Shown: positions 1 to 7,925 of the stretch, in pieces
Numbering within the stretch: position 1 is the first letter of the stretch
Layout: each line of letters begins with the position of its first letter
Assembly (NCBI RefSeq): GCF_022749495.1
Contig: NZ_CP094241.1
Span: 1,240,001 to 1,304,000, forward strand
DNA: 64,000 bases
Direction: 5' to 3'
Source of the DNA: Neisseria macacae ATCC 33926
Lineage (GTDB): Bacteria; Pseudomonadota; Gammaproteobacteria; Burkholderiales; Neisseriaceae
Notes under the pieces: model-generated
Told to the model about the DNA's origin: nothing
The model's input: the letters and a program-made list of their open reading frames with translations, nothing else
The model's database searches: none
Program-made: the position numbers and the translations under genes

Positions 1-2469
1 GTATGCCTGCCAGATATGGCTGAATGCCAATTTCGGTTTGGCTTTTTTGATGGCATCTGCCAGCTCTTTAATCATCGCAAGGCTTAAGGCTTGGCGTTGA
101 TAAGGCTGATTATAGAAAATCTGCAAGGCGGTAATTTCGTCTTTGTTGCTGCGTATCCATTCGGCAAAATCTTGGGTCAGGGTTTCATCATTTTCTGCCC
201 AGCCTGCGTGGATGACTTCATCAATCTGGGCGTCAATTTTCTGCTCGTTTTGTTTGCGGATGTCGTCCAATATGGTGAAGAGTTCCATGGAAAGCGGACG
301 TGTGGCGGCTTTGACGCGCTGTTTTTGTATCTGTAAAACGGTTTTTTCAGACGGCGTCTCATCGATGGAAATGCCTTCTTGCTCGCAAGCTGCCCGATGG
401 ATTTCATCGGCATTGATGGCGTGAAACAGGTCTTTGACCAATTGCGGTAATGGGACGCCGCCTGTGATGGCGGTGATTTGCTTCTGTTGTTCGTCATCAA
501 GCTGTTTGTTTAAACGGGCAAGGCGTGCCGCCAGTGAGCTGATGCTGTCGCTATCAAATGCGCCGCCGAAGACGACGGCTTTTCCTAAATCGGAAAAGCT
601 GACCGAACGCTTGGTGTCTAATTGTTGGCTTGCCGTTTTGAGCGATTTTGTAACACCGATGGCATCGACAATTACATAATGGGTTTTGGCTGATGATGCG
701 GAAGGGCTGACTTTTTGCAGGCCTTCTTTATCAAGCGTGCGTGTGCCGCGCCCTTTCATTTGCTCGAAATAGTTACGGCTTTTGACATCGCGCATAAACA
801 GTAGGCATTCAAGTGGGCGGACATCCGTTCCTGTGGCAATCATATCGACGGTAACGGCGATGCGCGGGTTGTAGCTGTTGCGGAAATTCGCTAAGACGGT
901 TTTGGGTTCTTCGCCTTGTTCAATGATTTCGCCGTTTTCACCCACAATATCGTCTTTGGCTTTGTAAGTGATTTTTTTGCAAAATTCGTTGCCTTGCCCG
1001 AACTCTTCCCGCACCATTTTGATGATGTCGTCGGCGTGGCTGTCGTTTTTGGCAAAAATCAAGGTTTTGGGTACTTCTTGACGATTTGGGAACATTACGG
1101 GCAAATGGTCGCGGAACGTACGGATAATGGTGCGGATTTGGCTTGGATTGACAACATCCCTGTCGAGTTGCTTGGCGGTATAGGCCTCATCGCTATCTTG
1201 CTGCTGCCAGCGTTTGCGGCGTGTGGTGCGTTCGCGGTGTTCGACCAGTTCTTCGGCTTTGAATTTGCCGCCATCAAGGCTGATTTTGGTATTGATCAGA
1301 TAGACTTCATTGCCTACGTTTACGCCATCGGCAACGGCTTGCTCGTGGCTGTATTCGCTGACGACATTTTGATTGAAAAAGCCAAAAGTGCGGTTGTCCG
1401 GTGTGGCGGTTAAACCAATCAGATAGGCATCAAAATAATCCAACACTTGTCGCCAAAGGTTGTAAATGGAGCGATGGCATTCATCGATAAAGATAAAATC
1501 AAAAAATTCGGGTGGCAGATCCGGTTGATAGGCAACGGGCAATGGTTCTTTTAAGCGGTTTTCCCATTCTTCCAATTCCATGCTGTCATCCGGTATCGAC
1601 AGGTCTTCCCCTTTTAATAGGGAATACATGCGCTGAATGGTACAAATGCAGACTTCTACGCCGTTGGGAATGTGCGGCGATTTAATCACTTGAGCGTTGT
1701 AGAGTTCGGTAAATTTGCGGTTGTCGTCAGACGGGGTAAAAACCAACATTTCCTGCTCGGCCTGTTCGCCCAAATTGACGGTGTCGACTAAAAATAAAAT
1801 GCGGCGTTTGCCTGTGTATTTGAGCAAACGATACATAATGCTGATGGCGGTATAAGTTTTGCCTGCACCTGTGGCCATTTGAATCAAGGCGCGCGGCAAA
1901 TCTTTTGCCAAAGAATCTTGCATATTTTCAATGGCGGTTAATTGGCAATCGCGCAAGCCAAGTTCAGACGCAGATAGATGATTGGGATTAAGTAGCGGGA
2001 TAGCCTTGAGTTTGGCGCGTAGGGTGTTTTTGCCTTCACTTGCCCATTTTTGCAATGTCTCGGGGCGGTGAAAGTTGAATACTTCACGGGCACGCGGGGC
2101 AGGGTCGTTGCGGTTGGTAAAACGTGTTACTACGCCCGTGCTTTCATATAAAAAGGCAATCTCTGCTTGCTGAATATAATTAAGTTCGCTATCGGCATAG
2201 CGTGCGCTTTGCTCTTCCACCGTATTGAGCTTATGTCCAAAATTTTCTGGCTTAGCTTCAATCATAGCAACCGGCTCGCCATCAACAAACAACAGATAAT
2301 CTACCGGACCGCTGTCGGTCGGATATTCACGCACTGCCACACCTAAACTGCTGTTGCGATTAAAGTGCTTCACCGACTGTATCGCCCAGCCTGCCTGCTC
2401 CAATTTTTGATCGATGATGTCGCGGGCTTGCTGCTCGGGGTGTTGGTTGTAGGTTACCTGTTTGCTCAT
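1..2469 (-). CDS. hsdR: Type I restriction enzyme R subunit (HsdR), 3' end beyond window
   Basis: This is the motor and nuclease subunit of a type I restriction-modification system, which translocates and cuts DNA lacking the host methylation. 823 codons are visible and the frame runs off the left edge. The start ATG at 2467-2469 follows a TAGGATAG ribosome-binding stretch. Near residues 55-73 lies the PD-(D/E)xK-type nuclease signature (PVDYLLF, then EAK). An SF2 helicase Walker A (ATGAGKT) sits near residue 200 and a DECH box near residue 330. A later TATGTDVRPL-like helicase motif and a GRGTR motif are also readable. No hsdM or hsdS is present to the right, so those subunits must lie to the left or elsewhere. 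The EcoEI/EcoR124-like order of domains is inferred. Intactness cannot be judged from this window. Confidence 0.93.
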   Translation of the reverse strand, partial: MSKQVTYNQHPEQQARDIIDQKLEQAGWAIQSVKHFNRNSSLGVAVREYPTDSGPVDYLLFVDGEPVAMIEAKPENFGHKLNTVEEQSARYADSELNYIQQAEIAFLYESTGVVTRFTNRNDPAPRAREVFNFHRPETLQKWASEGKNTLRAKLKAIPLLNPNHLSASELGLRDCQLTAIENMQDSLAKDLPRALIQMATGAGKTYTAISIMYRLLKYTGKRRILFLVDTVNLGEQAEQEMLVFTPSDDNRKFTELYNAQVIKSPHIPNGVEVCICTIQRMYSLLKGEDLSIPDDSMELEEWENRLKEPLPVAYQPDLPPEFFDFIFIDECHRSIYNLWRQVLDYFDAYLIGLTATPDNRTFGFFNQNVVSEYSHEQAVADGVNVGNEVYLINTKISLDGGKFKAEELVEHRERTTRRKRWQQQDSDEAYTAKQLDRDVVNPSQIRTIIRTFRDHLPVMFPNRQEVPKTLIFAKNDSHADDIIKMVREEFGQGNEFCKKITYKAKDDIVGENGEIIEQGEEPKTVLANFRNSYNPRIAVTVDMIATGTDVRPLECLLFMRDVKSRNYFEQMKGRGTRTLDKEGLQKVSPSASSAKTHYVIVDAIGVTKSLKTASQQLDTKRSVSFSDLGKAVVFGGAFDSDSISSLAARLARLNKQLDDEQQKQITAITGGVPLPQLVKDLFHAINADEIHRAACEQEGISIDETPSEKTVLQIQKQRVKAATRPLSMELFTILDDIRKQNEQKIDAQIDEVIHAGWAENDETLTQDFAEWIRSNKDEITALQIFYNQPYQRQALSLAMIKELADAIKKAKPKLAFSHIWQAY

Positions 2470-2491
2470 AAATACTATCCTAGATAACGCG

Positions 2492-2698
2492 TTAAAACTG
2501 ATAAAAAAAGATGTTCATTTGTTGTATTCGGTGAAACTGTATAACTTGCTGTCCTGCTTCAAAAAGCGAAACACGACAATTTTCCCGGCTGCTCTGCAAC
2601 TGCTTTTTGTAATTTTCAATGATAACCCAAGTAGCTTTCATTTGCTTCAACTGCATAAGTAAACATTCTGAAAACTCTCTGCTTAAATGGTTTCCCAT
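2492..2698 (-). CDS. Possible small ORF upstream of hsdR, unrecognised
   Basis: A 68-codon frame ends 22 bases before the hsdR start, on the same strand. The predicted peptide is basic and helical-looking, with no signal peptide and no motif I recognise. An internal methionine at residue 21 could also be the start. It could be a short leader gene, the tail of a decayed gene, or chance. Its only support is position and the lack of another gene in the stretch. Confidence 0.2.
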   Translation of the reverse strand: MGNHLSREFSECLLMQLKQMKATWVIIENYKKQLQSSRENCRVSLFEAGQQVIQFHRIQQMNIFFYQF

Positions 2699-2739
2699 TG
2701 AAACAATTTTGGTGCAAATGTATTTTCCTATTCGGAATC

Positions 2740-2815
2740 AACCTCAAATTATACAGGGTAGATTTAGATTAAATCAGGACAAGGCAACGAAACCGAAAAC
2801 AGAACCGGCTTAAAC
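2740..2815. repeat. Degenerate Correia-element fragment
   Basis: The stretch reading TAAATCAGGACAAGGCAACGA followed by a diverged CCGAAAACAGAAC matches the right part of the Correia elements found intact elsewhere in this window (for example 51349-51505). The terminal TATAGTGG repeat is lost. It looks like an old, decayed copy. Confidence 0.55.
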
Positions 2816-2927
2816 TTGCCCACTATGTTTTTAAACAAGTAGAACGCGCAAGATTCATATTTCACGATTGTGCGTAAACACAGAAGGCTGTCAGGCTATC
2901 AATCCGGTTTAACTTGCGAGACACAAC

Positions 2928-2974
2928 AAAAAGGTCGTCTGAAAACCGGAAAACCGATTTTCAGACGACCTTTT
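2928..2974. terminator. Paired uptake sequences forming a hairpin
   Basis: AGGTCGTCTGAAAA and its reverse complement are separated by a short loop and flanked by A and T runs. This gives a stem followed by T residues on both strands. It is the usual Neisseria arrangement of two inverted uptake sequences acting as a terminator. Confidence 0.6.
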
Positions 2975-3337
2975 ATGCAATTCTGTTTTAGAAGGGTTGT
3001 TTCTATATAAGGAAAGAATGAAAAAATAAAACTCTAATTATTTCAACTTGTTGCAATCAAATATTGATGACTTTCTTAAAAATACGTAAAAATAACCCGA
3101 TAACAGAGTAATTATATCATTATATTTTACAATATTAACGTAAAATTTTTACACATTGCTTTCAAGAGCCAACCATTTATGTTCTCTGTTTTACTTTTTG
3201 AAAATAAAACAGAGGACTTCTATATTTTGGTGTAAATAATTCTCTTGAATAAATTTCTGTTCTATAGCTATGCTCTATTTTTGAGTTTCAAATGTAGTAT
3301 GGAGCTATCAAAATTGACAACTCCATAAATAATATTC

Positions 3338-3464
3338 TTATTCTTTGTTTAATCTAACAAGAAAATGCTTAAATTGTTCTTCGTTGTTATCCAACTTTCC
3401 GAAAAATAACTCATCAATTTGCTCAATTAACGGAACAGCTGTTTGTAATATTTCTTCTCCTTTT
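3338..3464 (-). pseudogene. MarR-family regulator, C-terminal remnant
   Basis: About 41 codons remain, ending in a TAA at 3338-3340. The peptide starts SKGEEILQTAVPLIEQIDE and ends LVRLNKE, which resembles the C-terminal dimerisation helices of MarR-type repressors. The winged helix-turn-helix is missing. The frame is cut at its N-terminal side exactly where the IS1106-derived palindrome begins. MarR regulators often control EmrAB-type pumps, so it may once have governed the efflux operon to the right. That link is inference. Confidence 0.5.
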
Positions 3465-3546
3465 GAGACCTTTGCAAAATTCCCCAAAATCCCCTAAATG
3501 TCTTGGTGGGAATTTAGGGGATTTTGGGGAATTTTGCAAAGGTCTC
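3465..3546. mobile_element. 82-bp palindromic miniature element made of IS1106 end sequence
   Basis: Two perfect 35-base inverted repeats, beginning GAGACCTTTGCAAAATTCCC, enclose a 12-base centre (GTCTTGGTGGGA). About 59 bases of one side, centre included, match the 5' end of the IS1106 copy at 10601-10659 with one difference. The first 15 bases match its other end at 9442. It has no coding capacity. It looks like a non-autonomous derivative or an inverted end duplication of that IS, and it interrupts the MarR remnant. Confidence 0.75.
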
Positions 3547-3621
3547 ATTTTAAGATAAACAGGTCGGTGTTTGTCGGGCATCAATGCCCGACCTGCAACT
3601 GTTTTCAGACGACATCAACAC

Positions 3622-4563
3622 CTATTCAAACGCCAAATCCCCCACCAGTTCCGCCAGCGTGTTCAGCCGCTGTTCCGATTTTTCTACAAACGGGTTTGCC
3701 GTATCCCACGCATAGCCCGCGAGAATGGCGGAAATCATGCGGCTGATTTCGGGCGCGCGGTTGGGTGCGTACACCACGTTTTGGAAACGGTTGTCGTACC
3801 AGCCGTCCACATAGGTGCGAAAAGCGTTTACGCCCACCATCAGCGGCTCGGCGAACTCGCGCTGCCAGTCTGCCGCTTCGCCTTTGAGCTGGCGGGCAAG
3901 CAGGTCAGCGGCGAGTTTGGCGGAATGCAGCGCGATGGTTACGCCCGATGAGAACACGGGGTCAATAAACTCGGCGGCGTTGCCTAACAGCGCGAAATGT
4001 TTGCCGTGCAGGGCTTTAACATTGGCGGAATAGCCTTGGATGCTGCGGTAGGGGAAGCCGTTTTCCCATTCGGAATGTTTAAAAAATTCAACCAGATTGG
4101 GGCATTCTGCCACTATTTGTTTCAACACGGCTTCGGAATCGCCCGCCAGTTTGTCGGGTGTGTCGACCACGCCGAGCGAGCAGGTGTTGTCGCCGAAAGG
4201 GATTGTCCAAAACCATACGTCGCGGTGCTGCGGGTGGGTGGTAATCAGGATTTTGTTGCGGTCAAAATCGGCTTCGGCGGCGATGTTGTCGGTGATGCGC
4301 GTGAAATGCGCCATGCGAACGCTGCGCCGTTTTTAAACTGAAAGCCTTTCTCGGCGCGCACGGCATCGGCAAAACCGGCTTCTTCCAGCATTTCCATGCA
4401 GTGCGGCAGCAGGCTCTCGCCAATCACAAAGCGCGGAAAATGCTGTTTTTCCAGCGCGCATACTTTGAAGCCCTGTTTGTTAAGCAGGGCGGAGGCAACC
4501 GAGCCTGACGGGCCTGCGCCGATGACGGCAACGTCAAATTGGGTGTGGGACTTTCGCAGATAA
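3622..4563 (-). pseudogene. FAD-dependent oxidoreductase (halogenase/geranylgeranyl-reductase type), broken
   Basis: The N-terminal frame (about 4563 to 4320) carries the dinucleotide-binding motif VAVIGAGPSGSVASALL, then ALEKQHFPRFVIGESLLPHC. This matches the FAD-binding start of tryptophan-halogenase-like flavoproteins. The C-terminal frame (4314 to 3622, 230 codons) contains GNAAEFIDPVFSSGVTIALH, the second FAD motif of the same family. The two halves are in different frames. The roughly 100 residues normally between them appear to be missing, so this is an internal deletion plus frameshift. No ATG, GTG or TTG start precedes the N-terminal half in frame. In several bacteria such proteins occur in aryl-polyene or lipid clusters; no such cluster is present here. 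Confidence 0.75.
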
Positions 4564-4600
4564 ATGGTTTGGCATAAAAGCGTAATTATAGAATTTTACA

Positions 4601-4612
4601 AGGCAGCCTGAA
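4601..4612 (+). other. Variant uptake sequence AGGCAGCCTGAA
   Basis: This dialect differs from the window's usual AGGTCGTCTGAA. It recurs at 5966-5977, 7728-7739, 7915-7926 and 8633-8644, all within or beside the efflux operon. It is the form reported for Kingella-type Neisseriaceae. Confidence 0.7.
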
Positions 4613-4714
4613 AATGGGGGAATGGAGTTTGAGGCTGCTTTTTGTTGAGTGGGTTGGGCAATTGATGCACGGATAATGCCCGATTTGCTTTACTTCAATA
4701 AAAAAAGCAGTCTG

Positions 4715-4748
4715 AAAGGCCGTCTGAAAACTTTTCAGACGACCTTTT
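4715..4748 (-). terminator. Terminator after the efflux operon
   Basis: Inverted uptake sequences (AGGCCGTCTGAAAA / TTTTCAGACGACCT) form a tight stem directly after the stop codon of the HlyD-family gene. An A-rich tract on the plus strand gives U residues in the minus-strand transcript. Confidence 0.65.
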
Positions 4749-4751
4749 ACC

Positions 4752-5906
4752 TTACTTCGTAGCAATGTTCACTTCCGCCGACATCCCCGGCGCGAGGCGT
4801 TCCAAATCCTGTTGCCCTGCGTCAAATACGATTTTTACGGCGATGCGTTGGACGATTTTGACGAAGTTGCCCGTGCCGCTGTCGGCTTTAATCAGGCTGA
4901 ATTCGGAAGCGGTGGCGGGCGAGATTTCGGCGACTTTGCCGCTGAACGCCTTGCCGCCGAGTGCGTCGATACTCACGCTGGCACTCTGCCCGATTTTCAC
5001 GTTGGCCATATCGGTTTCTTTGATGTTGGCGATGATCCAGCGTTCGGGCGGCACGACGGACATCAGCTGCGTGCCCGCGCTCACAAGCTGCCCTTGTTTT
5101 ACGCTGACTTCGCCGAGTTTGCCGCTGGCGGGCGCGTAAATCACAGTATGCCCCAAATCCTGTTTTGCCAAGTCCAGCAGGGCTTGCGCGTTGGCGATGC
5201 CCGCCTGTGCGCCCTCGCGCCCTACTCCCGTGTTGATGATGTTCTGCTGCGCCACGGCGTATTGCTCCTGCGCCTGTTTCAGGCCCGCTTCGGCTTGTTT
5301 AACGGCGGTTTGCACGGCATCGCGGCTGCTTTGCGACACGGCATCGGCACTCACCGCCTGTATGCGCTGCCATTCGCGGCGGGCGCGGTCAAGCTGGGCG
5401 CGGGCGTTGTCAATCGCGGCTTGGTTGGCTTTGGAGACGGCGAGGGCGGAGGCTTTGTCCTGCGCGGTTTTGTTCAACGCCGCCTGCTGCCCCGCCAGCC
5501 CAGCTTCGGCTTGGGCGACTTTGGCGCGGTAGGGCGCGGGGTCGATTTCCACCAGCGGCTGCCCTGCTTTTACGTTGTCAAAATCGCGCACCAGCACTTT
5601 CTGCACATAGCCGCCCACGCGCGGGCTGACGGCGGTTACGCTGCCGCGCACATAGGCGTTGTTGGTGTAAACCTCGCCCATGCCGAAGGGCGGCAGGCGG
5701 AAGGCATACAGGGCAAGCACCACGCCGATTGCGCTGGCGGCGAGTATGCCGATGCTGCCGAAACGGTGTTTTTCAGGCTGCCATTGGGCGGGCTCTTGCG
5801 GCTCGGACGGGGTTTCAGACGACGTTTCAGGCTGCATCTCGGGCTGCGGCACGGCGGTTTTTTGGGATTCGGTGTCGGGTTGTTCGGGGGTGTCGGGTTG
5901 GGACAT
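4752..5906 (-). CDS. EmrA-like HlyD-family efflux adaptor
   Basis: This is a periplasmic adaptor that joins an inner-membrane MFS drug pump to an outer-membrane channel. The protein has 384 residues. A cytoplasmic N-terminus of about 45 residues, rich in P, E and Q, precedes one membrane segment near residues 50-69. Then come the first half-lipoyl motif (VSPRVGGYVQKVLV), a long alanine-rich coiled-coil hairpin, the second lipoyl half (VIYAPASGKLGEVSV) and a beta-barrel region. It is the last gene of a minus-strand operon behind the EmrB-like pump and the outer-membrane factor. EmrA/FarA proteins export fatty acids, uncouplers and dyes; the substrate here is not readable. The gene is GC-rich and carries the foreign uptake dialect. 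Confidence 0.9.
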   Translation of the reverse strand: MSQPDTPEQPDTESQKTAVPQPEMQPETSSETPSEPQEPAQWQPEKHRFGSIGILAASAIGVVLALYAFRLPPFGMGEVYTNNAYVRGSVTAVSPRVGGYVQKVLVRDFDNVKAGQPLVEIDPAPYRAKVAQAEAGLAGQQAALNKTAQDKASALAVSKANQAAIDNARAQLDRARREWQRIQAVSADAVSQSSRDAVQTAVKQAEAGLKQAQEQYAVAQQNIINTGVGREGAQAGIANAQALLDLAKQDLGHTVIYAPASGKLGEVSVKQGQLVSAGTQLMSVVPPERWIIANIKETDMANVKIGQSASVSIDALGGKAFSGKVAEISPATASEFSLIKADSGTGNFVKIVQRIAVKIVFDAGQQDLERLAPGMSAEVNIATK

Positions 5907-5980
5907 TTTTTGCTTTCCGTTGATTTGGGGGTTGTTGATTCGGTTAATGGGTTGGTGCGGTGGTTTTCAGGCTGCCTTTA

Positions 5981-5992
5981 ATGCCGTCTGAA
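5981..5992 (+). other. Meningococcal-type uptake sequence ATGCCGTCTGAA
   Basis: A single copy of the ATGCCGTCTGAA dialect lies between the emrA-like and emrB-like genes, next to an AGGCAGCCTGAA-type site at 5966-5977. Two dialects side by side point to mosaic ancestry. Confidence 0.7.
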
Positions 5993-5995
5993 ACA

Positions 5996-7657
5996 CTATT
6001 TCCCCAACGCCGCAAACACTTTCGCCTTCTCCGCCGCCAGAATATCAATCTTGTAATAACGGCGGTACAGCCACAGGGCGACGGCGACGAGGGTCGATAC
6101 CGCCGCCATCGCCGCCAGCAGCGCGAACAGGTCGCTGTATGCCGCCACCGACGCTTCTTTGCCCGCCTGCGCGGTGATTTGCGAGACGGCGCGGCCTTGC
6201 AGCAGCACCGGGTCGGAGAGGGTGGCGGAGAGGGCGGCGGCGTTGCGCTGGATGTCGGCGGCGAGCGCGGGGTTGGAGAGGGTCAGGTTTTGCGCGATGG
6301 CGGCGAGGTGGTCGCGGGTGCGGTAAGTTAAAAACGCGCTGAATGCCGCCGCACCCGCCAGCCCGCCGAGGGTTTGCGACAGGCCGAACACGGCGGAGAA
6401 GCTCATCATGTGGTCGGGGCTTTTCGCCAGCGCGCGCAGTGCGCCTTCAAGCATCATCGGCCCCATAAACAGCAGCGAGGCAAAGGCAACGATAAACTGG
6501 CTGAAATAAAGTTGCGCGGGGCGGGTCTGCATGCCCACGCCGATTTCCAGCCACGCACCGAGGGCGAAACAGGCGAGCGCAACCATCACGGGGCGGCGGA
6601 TGTCGTTGATATCCAGCAAAATCAGGCTGCCGACCACACCCGCCAGCATTCCGCCCGCAACAATCAGGTAAAACGTGCTCATCTGCGCGCTGCCCACGCC
6701 CACCGCGCCCATCAGCCCCGCCGCGCCGACGGTCTGCTCCGAGGTCAAGAGCCGCGCCATCACGCCCATCACGGCGAAGATGAGGATTTGCGGCACGGTC
6801 ATCCAGTGCCAGTCCAGCATCGGCTTGTGCCGCGTCGATTCGATGTACAACGCCAGCCCCGTCAGCCCCACACCGCCCGCGAGCAGCCAGCCGAGCCACT
6901 GCGTCGTCCACCACACCGTGCGCCCCTGCACGAGAAAGGCGCACAACAGCGCGATGCCGGAGGCGAACAGGGTAAAGCTGAGCGCGTCGGTCAGCGTGAA
7001 CGATTTGCGCACGGTGATGCCGGGCGGCAGCGGCAGGGCGAACAGGCAGGCGGTGCAGGCGAGCGCGAGGGTAGCCTGAAGGGCGAACACGCCGTTGAGG
7101 TCGCCGTCGCCATACAGCAGCGGCACGAGGCTCTGCGCCAGCGGCGTGCCGACCTGCATCAGACCCAGCCCGAACACCAGCCCGACCAGCTTTTTCGTGC
7201 CGGTAAAGCCCTGCATCATGTAGTAAATCGACAGCACCAGCAGGCCGCTGGCGGCGATTGCGGCGGCAACACACGCGATGAGTTCCACTTCGTAATGGTG
7301 ATAAACCAGTTGCAGTAGGCTGGCGGCAAGCTGGGCGAACAGGGTGATGCGGACGAAGCGTTGCAGGCCATACGCCTTGCGGACTTTGAAAAAGAGGACG
7401 CTCATGCAGGCGTAAGCCATGAAATACGCCGCCTGAATCCAGCCGCCCTGCTGCAAATCGAGCGACAAATCGCCGCGCAGTTGCGGCAGCGAGGCGGTGA
7501 GCAGCCCGTTTTGGAAGCCCGACGACAGCGCGAGTAATAAACCGATGGCAAGATACGCGAGCCGCCGCTTTTTCGGATGCTCGGGCGAGGCGGGCGAACC
7601 CGGCATAAAGGGCATTTCATGCGGCTTGAAGGTGTAGCCGCCGGATTGCAGGGGCAT
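5996..7657 (-). CDS. EmrB-like MFS multidrug transporter (DHA2, 14 TM)
   Basis: This is an inner-membrane proton-driven drug exporter of 553 residues, the usual size for the 14-helix DHA2 family. The start ATG at 7655-7657 follows AAGGACTCCCC, a good ribosome-binding site. Membrane segments alternate along the whole length, starting at LAYLAIGLLLALSSGFQNG. It sits 89 bases upstream of the adaptor gene and behind the outer-membrane factor on the same strand, so the three probably form one tripartite pump. The family resembles EmrB/FarB. The C-terminal periplasmic loop near residues 460-515 is alanine-rich and ends before the last helix. Gene and spacer contain AGGCAGCCTGAA-type uptake sites, suggesting import from another Neisseriaceae lineage. 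Confidence 0.9.
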   Translation of the reverse strand: MPLQSGGYTFKPHEMPFMPGSPASPEHPKKRRLAYLAIGLLLALSSGFQNGLLTASLPQLRGDLSLDLQQGGWIQAAYFMAYACMSVLFFKVRKAYGLQRFVRITLFAQLAASLLQLVYHHYEVELIACVAAAIAASGLLVLSIYYMMQGFTGTKKLVGLVFGLGLMQVGTPLAQSLVPLLYGDGDLNGVFALQATLALACTACLFALPLPPGITVRKSFTLTDALSFTLFASGIALLCAFLVQGRTVWWTTQWLGWLLAGGVGLTGLALYIESTRHKPMLDWHWMTVPQILIFAVMGVMARLLTSEQTVGAAGLMGAVGVGSAQMSTFYLIVAGGMLAGVVGSLILLDINDIRRPVMVALACFALGAWLEIGVGMQTRPAQLYFSQFIVAFASLLFMGPMMLEGALRALAKSPDHMMSFSAVFGLSQTLGGLAGAAAFSAFLTYRTRDHLAAIAQNLTLSNPALAADIQRNAAALSATLSDPVLLQGRAVSQITAQAGKEASVAAYSDLFALLAAMAAVSTLVAVALWLYRRYYKIDILAAEKAKVFAALGK

Positions 7658-7751
7658 GGGGAGTCCTTATGGGTAGGTCGGGTAGGGATGCCCGACTAGC
7701 TTGCTGGTTTTCAGGTAGCCTTTGCGTTTCAGGCTGCCTCAAACTTTCGTC

Positions 7752-7771
7752 ATTCCCGCGCAGGCGGGAAT
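7752..7771. repeat. dRS3 repeat copy 1
   Basis: ATTCCCGCGCAGGCGGGAAT matches the 20-bp neisserial dRS3 consensus (ATTCCC, eight variable bases, GGGAAT). It pairs with the copy at 7829-7848 and together they frame a 57-bp spacer between the outer-membrane factor and pump genes. Confidence 0.85.
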
Positions 7772-7828
7772 CTTGTTCGGGTTTCGGCGGCAGTGGTTTT
7801 TGCTGCCTTTTGATGCGGCTCAACCAAG

Positions 7829-7848
7829 ATTCCCGCCTGCGCGGGAAT
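7829..7848. repeat. dRS3 repeat copy 2
   Basis: ATTCCCGCCTGCGCGGGAAT is the second dRS3 unit. The extended flanks (CAAGATTCCCGCC and its complement) are inverted relative to copy 1, so the unit could fold into a large hairpin in the operon spacer. Confidence 0.85.
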
Positions 7849-7925
7849 GACAGCAAAATTTTGTTTCAGAAGACATTTAGGATTTTAGCTTCGCAGAAAC
7901 TCGCGTTGCTCGTTTTCAGGCTGCC

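Larger units (their letters stand above)
2500..3337. other. AT-rich intergenic stretch
   Basis: Apart from the weak small ORF, the Correia fragment and one uptake-sequence hairpin, I see no gene here. The part from about 2990 to 3330 is strongly AT-rich with stops in all frames and is probably decayed sequence between hsdR and the truncated regulator. Confidence 0.5.

Noticed and set aside
3498..3746. Short plus-strand frame across the palindrome and the FAD gene
   Set aside because: It starts inside the IS-derived palindrome and continues antisense to the pseudogene, with no protein pattern.
6374..7318. Long plus-strand frames opposite the MFS pump
   Set aside because: High GC leaves open frames by chance. 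The peptide is dominated by R, H, A and Q and the minus strand has a clear 14-helix transporter.
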